In this document: in pieces, positions 11,345 through 22,000 of the stretch
How positions within the stretch are numbered: the first letter of the stretch is position 1
Layout: the number at the start of each line of letters is the position of its first letter
Assembly: GCF_040958095.1 (NCBI RefSeq)
Contig: NC_091188.1
Span: forward strand, 9,310,736-9,374,735
DNA length: 64,000 bases
Reading direction: 5' to 3'
Source: Procambarus clarkii
Lineage: Eukaryota > Arthropoda > Malacostraca > Decapoda > Cambaridae
Position numbers and translations under genes: made by a program
The notes under the pieces: model-generated
Told to the model about the DNA's origin: nothing
The model's input: the letters and a program-made list of their open reading frames with translations, nothing else
Database searches by the model: none

Positions 11345-13730
11345 TCTGAAAGCAAATACAGTAATAATAATTAATAACAGAAACTGGCCATCTTGTTTAT
11401 TATACAGTATGCATATGCCATGTGGTACCGCCTACCCGTCAAAGTCGTAAATGCCAAATATCTATAAAATTCAACTGGGGGAATTGGGAAAGTATGTGAA
11501 ATCACACACAGAATTCACCCGCACAGATCGATCAATGGAGCGACTCACTCTCTCTCAGAAACGTTTATTTCATGGAAATATGTAAGTAATTATAAATGTT
11601 TTATATGCCTCAAGAAAGATAGAACTATAAGCTTCGTTTTAAACACATGGACATATTTAAAGTTCTGGTGAAGATACAAGTATTTTTAACTCACGTTAGG
11701 TTATCCTCGGAACTGTTATGTTTAGGCTCAACTAGGATAGATTAGGCTTTTAGGTTAGGTAAATATTTATTATTTACTATATATTGGGAAGCAACAATTG
11801 TACGATGAGACTTGTATTCGAAAATTCACACCGCTTTATTTACAAGATAGTTTTAGATGTAGACGGATTTTACTACAAGATCTACAATTTACAATTAGTA
11901 ATCTTTATTTACTACAAGATGTAGACGGATTTTAACAAATATAGGAGCTGCCTCGTATGGGCCAATAGGCCTTCTGTAGTTACAATACAATACAATTTTA
12001 TTTAGGTAAGGTACATACATACAATAAATATTTACAAGGATTGTTTGACTTATAGGTAGAGCTAGTACATACAATGCCTAAAGCCACTATTACGCAAAGC
12101 GTTTCGGGCATGATTTTTACCTTTGTTCTTAAGTTCTAAAACCAAAATAACTCAGTCAAACCTAACTTAAAGAAATTTACCGGTTTAACAAATAGCAAAC
12201 GAAAAATGTTCGACTCTAAATGACTTGTCTCTATCCCTCTTCATCACAAAACATAGTTTATATACGTACAATACGCAAGACGTTTACAGCTGATTTGTGT
12301 TAATTAAACGCTGGAATAGCGTAAGGATTATATAAACACCTCTTGGTGCGTATAGACGTAGAAGAGGTCGAGTGAAGTGAGATAAAGCTGGACTGAGGTG
12401 CAGGTAAGCTGGAGATTGGGTTAACAGGCGGCTGGCATACTAGATAATACAAGACAAGTACCCTAGATGTGACTGTTTACCTTCCTGTGATCAGTCGCTT
12501 ACTTCACGTATTTCCAATGTTCACGTTTTCTTTGATAAATGAAGAAATCAGTTTTTGGTTTACATTTTTACAATTTATATGATGGCCATAAAATGTATTT
12601 AATGGCTGTACTCATCTAGATGCGCTTGCACTATCGAATGTCAACTCCTAAGCCCCGCCTCTCCAACCATTTATCTTTCAAATGTAAATACCTTATTTAA
12701 TTTGATTTATATAAAATACCAGCACTTAACCGTTGAAATTTGATAACTCGTCGGTAAGATATGCACATTATATAAATCCTCTAATACGGGGAGCGTTTTA
12801 AGCTTAACATAAACCTTATTAGAAGATATATTAACAAATTTAATGGGGTAATGAAACCAACCAAGAGGTAAGTTAACAATCAGGAAGTGCATTGACGAAT
12901 TTAAAGATTTCAAAGCTCAATCCAGTCAAGGATTGAGCTGAACTATGTCTACCGCCGAAACTCATTTTCAGAAATCCTCTGGACCAAGAGATAGTTCTCT
13001 AAGACTGGAAATACCTGTATGCAAATGTCATCCCATTAAAAAAAAAAAAACAGAAAGATCTTAGAAGAAACTACCTCCCAATTAATTTGAACTTGCAAAT
13101 CTGCATGCTCATAGAAAGAATCCTAAGGAAGGGACTCATTTACCATTTAACTCTGAACAATCTATTAAAATCATTGATTGCTGAAAACCCATAAATTGTT
13201 TCACTAACTTTCTGGAGCTAGATTCACGAAGCTCCGTGTATTTCTTCGTAAGTAAGTGTGCTACGAAGATTCTTAAGTATTACCTAAGAAGGTTCCTACG
13301 TAAAATTCAGAAATATGTACTTACGAAGATTTTAGCAACTTAATCTGCAGACGAGTAGTCACAATAACGTAGCTGAAATATGTGGACCAAACCACACACT
13401 AGAAAGTTTCGGTCCGACCTGAACTATTCTCAACTCGATTGTGATGAGGGCAAGGAAGCGACTGCAATAAATAGGCAAGAGTGAGGTGAGGAGAAGGAAA
13501 TCTTGGAGGAAGAAAAACAAGGCAAAAGGTACGAAAGATAAGGTGTAATAAAGGGCATAGTAATAGTAATAATACTATGTACTATTGTGCATAGTATTAA
13601 TACTAATACTATGCTACATAATATTAATAATACTATTGTACATAATATTAATACTAATACTATGCTACATAGTATTAATAATACTATTGTACATAGTATT
13701 AATAATACTATAATACTATGGGGAAGTCAG
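11345..13730. other. Intergenic region upstream of TAF7, no gene seen
   Basis: It should contain the TAF7 promoter and first noncoding exon, but neither could be fixed. It holds a CR1-like 3' tail piece (about 11938-11985, ggagctgcctcgtatgggcc), a duplicated block (actacaagatgtagacgg at about 11850 and 11910), a dispersed repeat at 11995-12120 and a foldback-related piece at 13380-13445. An AT-rich tandem array at 13555-13725 alternates tactattgtacata and actatgctacata. Confidence 0.5.
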
Positions 13731-13737
13731 TTTAGAA

Positions 13738-14165
13738 CAGGAATTCATACAACTGGTTAGAAATGTTGAAAAAAGAGATTAGAAAAGCAAAAAGAAACTA
13801 TGAAGTTCGCATAGCAGAGCAAGCAAAGTCAAATCCTAAAGGTTTTTTTCAGTTATATCGAACTAAGACTAGGGAAAGGATTGAAATTGAAATTGAAATA
13901 AGTTTATTGAGGTAAAATACACACAAAGGGATGAGGTAGCTCAAGCTATTCTCACCCCATTCAGTACAACGTGTTAATATATACATAGACACACATCACA
14001 AATAAACATATTGCCAAACATTCTGAGAGGTAAACATATACATTTCCTCCTTCACAAGAAGTATGTTATCAGACGTACACACAAATACTTTTATGACCAG
14101 GGAAAGGATAGGTCCATTAAAATCTGAGACAGGTCAAATAACGGATAATGACAAGGAGATGAGTA
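13738..14165 (+). mobile_element. CR1-like LINE segment (N-terminal side of RT) split by an insertion
   Basis: The plus strand reads EMLKKEIRKAKRNYEVRIAE and GFFQLYRTKTRERIGPLKSE, the linker ahead of the RT domain in CR1-like ORFs. It is interrupted at 13880-14100 by another element and resumes afterwards. At about 14165 it abuts a minus-strand copy of the same family. Confidence 0.75.
13880..14100. mobile_element. Short insertion (SINE-like) with target-site duplication
   Basis: About 220 bp begins with a (tgaaat)n-type run and sits inside the CR1-like segment. The flanking agggaaaggat occurs on both sides (about 13871-13881 and 14099-14109), as expected of an 11-bp target-site duplication. 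No ORF is seen. The simple-repeat end is compatible with a minus-oriented SINE tail. Confidence 0.7.
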
Positions 14166-14730
14166 CATAAGAACATAATAACAAAGGTAACTGCAGAAGG
14201 CCTATTGGCCCATACGAGGCAGCTCCTATCTATAACCACCCAATCCCACTCATATACTTGTCCAACCCACGCTTGAAACAATCGAGGGACCCCACCTCCA
14301 CCACGTAACGCGGCAATTGGTTCCACAAATCAACAACCCTGTTACTGAACCAGTATTTACCCAAGTCTGTCCTAAATCGAAACTTATCCAATTTATACCC
14401 ATTGTTTCGTGTTCTGTCTTGTGTTGATATTTTTAATACCCTATTAATATCCCCCCTGTTATGTCCATTCATCCACTTGTAAACCTCTATCATGTCACCC
14501 CTAACTCTTCGCCTTTCCAGTAAATGCAACTTAAGCTTTGTTAATCTTTCTTCATATGAAAGATTTCTAATTTGGGGAATAAACTTAGTCATCCTACGTT
14601 GGACACGTTCAAGTGAATTTATATCCATTCTATAATACGGCGACCAAAACTGAACTGCATAATCTAAATGGGGCCTAACCAGAGCAAGATATAGCTTAAG
14701 AACCACACCAGGTGTCTTATGTTCTTATGT
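14165..14730 (-). mobile_element. CR1-like LINE 3' end, intact C-terminal frame
   Basis: The frame 14230-14706 on minus is open for 158 codons, from VLKLYLALVRPHLDYAVQFW to CFKRGLDKYMSGIGWL and stop. This is the C-terminal thumb and tail region of a CR1-clade RT protein. The 3' UTR holds the family signature (ggagctgcctcgtatgggcc reversed). The open frame indicates a fairly young copy, 5'-truncated. Confidence 0.85.
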
Positions 14731-14734
14731 AATA

Positions 14735-15322
14735 GTAATAGTTCCAAGGGGTTGTCATAGCCAGGGGGTGGTAATGGGGGACGAGCTCCCATGACCTATA
14801 AAATGATCCTATACGGCATTCGTCTCCAATAGCCTCTGACAACCAAGTCCAACTCCTGGCCTACACGGGTGGCTTAGTCTTTAAGTCCGGCGGAACTGCT
14901 TTTACCGACAGAAGGGGCGAGGGTGTGCCTCTGACGCCTTAAAACCAGCTGCTCCGGGTAGATGGGACTCGATAGCCTTGGGAAGGCAGCCCATCTAGGG
15001 GCTGGGAAACCTTGATTTTAAACCTCCGCTGCCTTGCGGCCATACCCCTATTTTGGGAAAGGCTTCAGGAGTCAACCTCGTTAAAAAATCCGGAGTTAGA
15101 GCCCCTAAGGCAGTTCGTTGTTGACGTCGACCTCGTTCTGGCAGCTCCTGCGACGTTGCTGGAACCATGTGTATTGGCATTTGCCTTTCTATTGGATAAT
15201 TTCAGCACCGTGGAGAGGGGGGACCTGCTGCATGGGTAACAGCTTCTCCTCCATATTTACCTACCCAGGCTTTGCGCGCTGTTAGGGCGCAACTCCATAG
15301 TCTTCCGAGACTGAAGGATGCC
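14735..15322 (+). repeat. GC-rich block of unknown origin directly upstream of a CR1-like copy
   Basis: About 590 bp is clearly richer in G+C than its surroundings. It begins near ttccaaggggttgtcatagc and ends with gactgaaggatgcctactac. No protein could be recognised in the short frames. It could be a LINE 5' UTR or ORF1 end, or a separate insertion; the sequence alone does not decide. Confidence 0.45.
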
Positions 15323-16343
15323 TACTACTTTCTAACTACTGTTCTTAAGTCAGAGTGGGAAAATGTTGTAAGTGGAGTGCCTCAAGGCTCTGTCCTGGGA
15401 CCTCTGTTGTTTATAATATATATAAATGATTTAGATTCAGGTTTGAGTAGCAACATTTGCAAATTTGCCGATGATACGAAAATCGGTAGGGAAATTAATT
15501 CGGAGGAGGACTCACTATCACTTCAAATTGATCTAGATAGGGTTTTGAAATGGTCAAAGGATTGGCAGATGCAGTTTAATGCTGATAAATGTAAAGTTCT
15601 GAGGTTAGGTAATGATGATAGAGTTACAAGATACGAGCTAGATGGTGTTGTGATTGCGAAGTTGGATTGCGAAAGGGATCTGGGAGTTATGATTAGTAAG
15701 AATTTAAAACAAAAGGATCAATGCATAAATGTTCGTAATAAGGCAAATCGGACACTTGGATTTATTAATCGCAGCGTTAGTAACAAGACACCTGGTGTGG
15801 TTCTCAAGCTATATCTTGCTCTAGTTAGGCCCCATTTAGATTATGCAGTTCAGTTTTGGTCGCCATATTATAGAATGGATATAAATTCACTTGAACGTGT
15901 CCAGCGTAGGATGACTAAGTTAATTCCCCAAATTAGAAATCTTTCATATGAAGAAAGATTAACAAAGCTTAAGTTGCATTCACTGGAAAGGCGAAGAGTT
16001 AGGGGTGACATGATAGAGGTTTACAAGTGGATGAATGGACATAACCGGGGGGATATTAATAGGGTATTAAAAGTATCAACACAGGACAGAACATGAAACA
16101 ATGGATATAAATTGGATAAGTTTAGATTTAGGAAAGACTTGGGTAAATACTGGTTCAGTAACAGGGTTGTTGATTTGTGGAACCAATTGCCGCGTAACAT
16201 TGTGGAGGTGGGGTCCCTCGATTGTTTCAAGCACGGGTTGGACAAGTATATGAGTGGGATTGGGTGGTTATAGAATAGGAGCTGCCTCGTATGGGCCAAT
16301 AGGCCTTCTGCAGTTCCTTTGTTCTTATGTTCTTATGTTCTTA
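15323..16343 (+). mobile_element. CR1-like LINE, 3' third with RT active site
   Basis: The frame reads [20 protein letters not shown], then the catalytic F-A-D-D-T at about 15461-15475. The C-terminal region (RPHLDYAVQFWSPYYRMDIN, RVQRRMTK, ERRRVRGDMIEVYKWMNGHN) follows, ending GIGWL at 16272. The stop TGA at 16094-16096 replaces a CGA (Arg) codon kept in the sister copy at 14230-14706, a typical CpG decay. The 3' end carries direct copies of ttcttatg (16317-16343), the 8-bp tail repeat expected of CR1-clade LINEs. Confidence 0.9.
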
Positions 16344-16344
16344 C

Positions 16345-16690
16345 TTAAGAATATAAGAACAAAGGCAACTGCAGAAGGCCTATTGGCCCATACGAGGCAG
16401 CTCCTATCTATAACCACCCAATCCCACTCATATACATGTCCACCCCGCGCTTGAAACAATCGAGGGACCCCACCTCCACCACGTTACGCGGTAATTGGTT
16501 CCACAACTCAACAACCCTGTTACCGAACCGGTATTTACCCAAGTCTTTCCTAAATCTAAATTTATCCAATTTATAACAATTGTTTCGTGTTCTGTCTTGT
16601 GTTGATACTTTTAATACCCTATTAATATCCCCTTTGTTGTGTCCATTCATCCACTTGTAAACCTCTATCATGTCACCCCTAACTCTTCGC
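16345..16690 (-). mobile_element. CR1-like LINE 3' end, inverted relative to its neighbour
   Basis: Minus-strand reading gives RRVRGDMIEVYKWMNGHNKG through CFKRGVDMYMSGIGWL. Its 3' tail meets the 3' tail of the plus copy ending at 16343, so the two lie tail to tail with almost nothing between them. It breaks off at about 16690, next to a short plus-strand tail fragment (16690-16732). Confidence 0.8.
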
Positions 16691-16732
16691 AGTGGGCCTT
16701 CTGCAGTTGCCTTTGTTCTTATGTTCTTATGA

Positions 16733-16861
16733 GTAACCTGCAGGCTCTCATCTTCCAACACGGCAAATGAATTTGATGTCCTTAGGGCGTCTGTAGGCGG
16801 CCTTGTCAAGGTCTTCTTAATTTAAGACCCCTGTCCGTAACATTCCACGACGAGGTCTTGT
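16733..16861 (-). mobile_element. Possible LINE ORF1 scrap between CR1-like pieces
   Basis: Minus strand reads TRPPTDALRTSNSFAVLEDE, which resembles the NxFAxLEDE motif common in ORF1 proteins of non-LTR elements. It is only 130 bp long and flanked on both sides by CR1-like tail pieces. Confidence 0.4.
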
Positions 16862-17111
16862 AATATGGGCCAATAGACCTTCTGCAGTTACCTTGTTTTT
16901 ATGTTCTTATGTTAAATTGCATTCACTGGAAAGGCGAAGAGCTAGCGGTGACATGATAGAGGTTTACAAGTGGATGAATGGACATTACAAAGGGGATATT
17001 AACAGGGTATTAAAAGTATCAACACAAGACAGAACACGAAAAAATGGGTATAAATTGGATAAGATTAGATTTAGGAAAGACTTGGGTAAATACTGGTTTA
17101 GTTTAGTTTAG
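16862..17111 (+). mobile_element. CR1-like LINE tail plus C-terminal fragment
   Basis: A 3' tail (gggccaatagaccttctgca, then ttcttatg copies) is joined directly to an internal fragment. That fragment reads KLHSLERRRASGDMIEVYKW and DINRVLKVSTQDRTRKNGYK. The order tail-then-body shows a rearrangement or a second insertion. Confidence 0.75.
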
Positions 17112-17400
17112 TTCATTTATTATGCACCCCATACCCATCTTGTGGGCGGTAGTGGAAAGGGTTACAGAGGCACATAATGGGCTCAGGGACTGAACCCCAC
17201 AATTCATTTAGCTAAGCAAGTTACAGTCTTGATGAGCTAGTTACAAAATTCAATATAAGTCATCACATCAACAATGGGTTCGAGATCGACCTCAAGTACT
17301 GGTTGCCGGACTATCAACCAGGCTGTTGGACGCGGCTGCTCGCAGCCTGACGTATGAGTCACAGCCTGGTTGATCAGGTATCCTTTGGATACCTGATCAA
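17112..17400 (-). mobile_element. Repeat and LINE 3' end debris
   Basis: 17112-17240 holds a dispersed repeat (ccatcttgtgggcggtagtg) with a diverged relative at 8160-8310. 17279-17400 matches the LINE body at 58830-58940 (ctgctcgcagcctgacgtat, then agcctggttgatcaggtatc). Confidence 0.55.
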
Positions 17401-17439
17401 CCCCCATATACCCAACCCAAAGATATCCCCCATTTAGAT

Positions 17440-18245
17440 CTTGAAGTCTTTTGAAGGACGTGTTTATTTCTCAACCGATTTTTGTATCATCTGCAAATTT
17501 GCAAATGTTGCTACTCAAACCTGAATCTAAATCATTTATATAATTTATAAACAACAGAACTTAAACCCATTTATACTAACTCTGTTTCATTTAGTGTAGC
17601 CACGCCCTAATGCAACTTAATATAGCACCCCAATACCATGAGCCTCTATCTTCTAAATATGAGCCTTCTATCCTCTATATGTTTTTCAAGATGAAGACGA
17701 ATTGTATTTGCAATTATCGATTCAAGTAAGTTTCCCACAATAGACATTAGGCTAATTGCCCGATAGTTTGATGCAAGTGATCTATCTCCTTAAAAAATGG
17801 TACCACATTAGCAACCTTCTATGACTCTGGCACTCTGCCTGACTTTATTGCTTTATTAAATATAGTAGACAGTGGCTCGCCAAGCTCCTCTTTGCATTCT
17901 TTAAGCACCCTGCCAAACACTTCATCAGGCCCTGGGGATTTGTTTGGTTTGAGTTTTACTATTTGTTTAATAACACCCTCCCTGGTAACTGCTAAACTAG
18001 TCAACCTGTCCTCGTCCCCACCCACATAGACTTGTTTGGCTGAAGGTATAGTGTTAAGTTCCTCTTTAGTAAATACAGAGATAAAATATTTATTAAAAAT
18101 ACTACTCATCTCGTCATTATCTGTTATTTGACCTGTCTCAGTTTTTAATGGACCTATCCTTTCCCTAATCTTTGTTCGATATAACTGAAAAAACTATAGG
18201 ATTTGTCTTTGCTTGCCTGCTATGCGAACTTCATAGTATATTTTT
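17440..18245 (-). mobile_element. CR1-like LINE, RT N-terminal half, degraded
   Basis: Minus strand reads MSSIFNKYFISVFTKEELNT and IVKLKPNKSPGPDEVFGRVL, the start of the RT domain with the NKSPGPD motif. The SNYRAISL-like motif is near 17760, and the F-A-D-D-T region near 17480-17500 follows after a deletion. It is broken by several stops and gaps. It covers the part that the plus copy at 15323 lacks. Confidence 0.8.
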
Positions 18246-18929
18246 GCCAATTGCTACCCTCGCAAGATGCTTCAGCCTCGACACAGAACAAACAGCCAAA
18301 CTCTGGCCGCATCGATCTTCCAAGCTCTCGTCCCGAATTCAGCTCCTCGATTCCACCCGCATCCAGAGCACCATGCTCTACACTCTCACCCTCATCAGTT
18401 GGTGAAATCTTTGTAATTATCTTCCTGGCTATGGAATACTATTTAAATGTGCAGAGGATGAATGACAATAATGTGGCTGAAGATATGATAAATAAACCAC
18501 ATGTCAGAAGATGGAGAAACAACAACGCTTCAGTCTGTCCTAGACCATTATCAAGTTATATATATGTTCTCTTCCTGGTGTGGGGGTATGGTCATCACTA
18601 TTTAAACGTAATAATCAAAATATTAACATAACTGATCATCGTTATTCTACAATCTCTTTCATTTACTGTTCCTACACTCTTCTGAAAAATGTCATCCTTA
18701 TACATTTATTTGCCTGAATATTCAGCACTTTCATATCATATCAACTTTCATATCACTTTCATACTTTTGTTCAGATTCCTCCAGCACATCTTGCAAAGTG
18801 ATTTCTCAAATAATGTTATCAATGGACATTTAACACCAGACAATAAAAATTCTCAATTTGCAGGCATAAAATAAAATCACACTATTTTAGGATTAAATTA
18901 AAAATTGCATAATAATATGAACATACTAA
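18246..18929. other. No gene seen downstream of MRPS23
   Basis: Low-complexity AT-rich sequence. A foldback-related stretch at 18470-18560 (cagaagatggagaaacaaca) resembles 63550-63660. Confidence 0.4.
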
Positions 18930-18935
18930 TTTATT
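18930..18935 (-). terminator. Candidate MRPS23 polyadenylation signal
   Basis: AATAAA on the minus strand, about 40 nt past the MRPS23 stop codon. Confidence 0.55.
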
Positions 18936-18975
18936 TACATCAAATTACGAAATACTGTAACTTATATGTACAGTA

Positions 18976-19092
18976 CTATTTTGATTCATCTGCTTGGCTG
19001 TTTTTAAAAATTTCTGCAAGACTTAATTTCTCTGAGTCAATATTTGAGCTAGGTAGCCTCTCTTCATCCATTCGCAGCTCTGATGATTCAAC
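18976..19092 (-). CDS. MRPS23: MRPS23 coding exon 4 with stop
   Basis: It encodes VESSELRMDEERLPSSNIDS then EKLSLAEIFKNSQADESK and TAG at 18976-18978. This acidic C-terminus is variable in the family and placed by phase and splice signals. Confidence 0.85.
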   Translation of the reverse strand, partial: VESSELRMDEERLPSSNIDSEKLSLAEIFKNSQADESK

Positions 19093-22000
19093 CTGAGTAT
19101 AAGAAATAAAACAATAGTTAAAAACATAAGGACAAAGAAGTCAAAGAGAGGACTGGGAACTGAAATGCAGCAAACACAAGATTATCTTACCTATAAACAT
19201 CTGACTTGTTCCGGTATCTGACCTCTCAAATATCATCTACGATTAATTAACTTTCAGTACAGCATCTTGCTTTTATGTTTTATATCAATAAAAAATAATA
19301 TATAGTTTCTTATATAAATACAGTAGTTATCTGAAAGCAAGATACTGGTAGTTAATCAAAGAGCTGAAGAAATATGGCTATACATACATATATATATATA
19401 TATACACATCAGGCTCAGATAATTAGCATATTTATATACAGTACAGTATACGGGTTCCCATTATTGGGAATGCAAAGCTAATTGAGGCCTCCCCTAGGCT
19501 AACAACTGATCCTTCCCAGAATGCATCCTATAACAGTTGATTAAATCTGAATTATCTATTTACTGTTAGGTGAACTGAGGCATCAAGCATTTTAAAACTT
19601 TATTCGCTCTGAAACATTCACTGTATACTTCAATATCTTTTTCTCCTTAACCAGCTCTGTTTGCTTCTTCCTTCCTCCATGCTGTTTAACTATTTGCCTT
19701 TATCATTACAGCTCCACACATTTCTATATTATTTCATTTACCCCTAATTCTCATACCTGTACAATTTAACTGTGCCACATTTAGCCATTGTATGTCTGCT
19801 TCAACCATCCCACATCACTTCTATATGAATCAGTTCTCTTAACCCCTTATCTAACTTCTTTGAACAAAATACATTACCATTTTTATCTCGACCTTTTTAA
19901 ATCTTTATACTGTACTTCATAATATTTTTAACTTTACATGTAACTTTGTTATCTAGAACATCCAACAGTTACAGTTCACATATGACATTACCATATTACA
20001 ATCTGACATGCTACCAACCCTTAAATCATGCATTCTAATTTATAATTCATTACCCCAATTTCTATCTTCATGAGGTGGGGAGGCAACAGCCCCCCAAAAA
20101 AGGTGAATAATATAATAGAAGGGGTTCTTCAGTATATAATATCTAACCATAGTAGAGTACAGATCACATAAGAATAACGTTTCCATCACCAACCTTGGGG
20201 GGAACGCGAGATCTATCTAAATATATTCCCCGAGCCTCCAGAGCCAGAGCAGCTTCTTGCATAAGTTGGTCCTCTGGAATATTTCCATCTGCCTGCAGGC
20301 GCTCATACTCTTTAACAAACAGCTGGCATACAGTTGGTCGAGAACTTTTGTCTGAAAGCCGTGCTGTTCCTTGTGATCCATATTTTTTATAAAATTGTCT
20401 GCAAATTGTATAGAAAGTATTAGCTAATATTCATTTTTAGCAATAAAAAAAAAGTTGTGGTAGTACATTAACACAATTATGTGAACAAAGAAAACACAAT
20501 TGAAGGACCTCATTAAAATCGGAGAAAGAAAGACGAAAGCTCAAAGCTGAAATTATTAAAAACAGTACAGTACATTATATAGCCCAATTTAACAAAGAAG
20601 TCACCACCTGCTTGCCTAGAGAAACGAGAATTTCAACTAAGAACGAGAATGCCCCAGCAGGGGGATAATAAATAATTAAAAATAAAAAGAGATAGAAATA
20701 TCTATGCCCAAGTTAACTTGGGCATAGGCATTTCAAGTTATCTATGCTACGGTTTACAGAAAAAACTGTAGTTTAATTACAGTTTATGTCAAGTAAACTG
20801 ATTAATTACAGTTTGTGTGAAGTTATCTATGCTACAGTTTACAGAAAACACATACACATATAACAGTGACTGTTCGAAGACCTCATTCAGCTCTTTGGAG
20901 GTTGGGTGTGCACCCAAGATACAGCACGCATTTCCTCTCTGGATCGCGACACTGAGGCGATGGAACAGGAAACTGGCCACTCATGAGTCTTTAATTTTCC
21001 CAATGAGTTCCTCACCCACCTCCTTTAGGAATTTAAGTGCACATTTACCCCAGGTGCCCAGGGTTTCAGAGCCTATCGGCATGAACCTGTAACAACGTTC
21101 TAGATCTCTGTACTTGTTAGTTTTCTGGGTCTTCCTGAAGGTGGGGCTATACTGTATTGCGAGGTAGATAGGTATCAGCCAATGTAGAAGCACACGTGTA
21201 GTCCCACACGACCTGTTTACCATCCCTCCATGGCATCAGGGTGACTCCATCTGGGCATTTGTGACTTGTCAGGTCTGCACAACTGAGGTTCCCGTTGTGC
21301 TGGACACCCAGCTGTAACCAAACTTCTCTTGATGATGTCATTGACTGCTTCATGTCTGACAATCATTCCTGGTGACTTACGACAGATGAGACCATGGCTG
21401 CCGTATTGGTCTGGCGATGAATAGATGCAGATAAACCTGTGTTCAGTGGAGATAGGGGTGGCAAGGCGCAGGGCAACACAAATACTTAGGGCCTGATGAT
21501 CCAAGCAGGTTCCTAAGGCAGAATTAGGGACAGCCAACAGGAAGTCCCTGGCATGGGGAGCTAGGAGATGCTCTTTGTCCTTCCCAGATGCTGCCTCCAG
21601 CAATGCTGTGGCAATGTTCTTCACTATGGAGCTGTTCCGTTTGGCCTGTTTGCAGTCTTTTGGAAAAGTTAGCTGAGGGTGAGAGTTGGCAAGATTGTCC
21701 CACTGGCAGGCTCTGTCCGCGAATTTGGGATCATGAATCCCAATGGAGTCTCTTAGGTATTCTGGCAGTATCTTATTCACCAATTCACCTGTAGCACTGG
21801 TCGAGAATAAGAATGCCAGCAATGCTAACTGTGTCGCCTTGCGAATACCTATACTCCAGAGTCTAACTGGGAGCATTGCTTGATCCCATTTGTCAACTTG
21901 CAGGGAGAGGTTTAACACTTTCATGGTTATGGCTTTCAGGAGTGCATCATATTTTCTTAATTTTGGACTGTCAAAGGAGGGAGCACACCTTAGGAAACAG

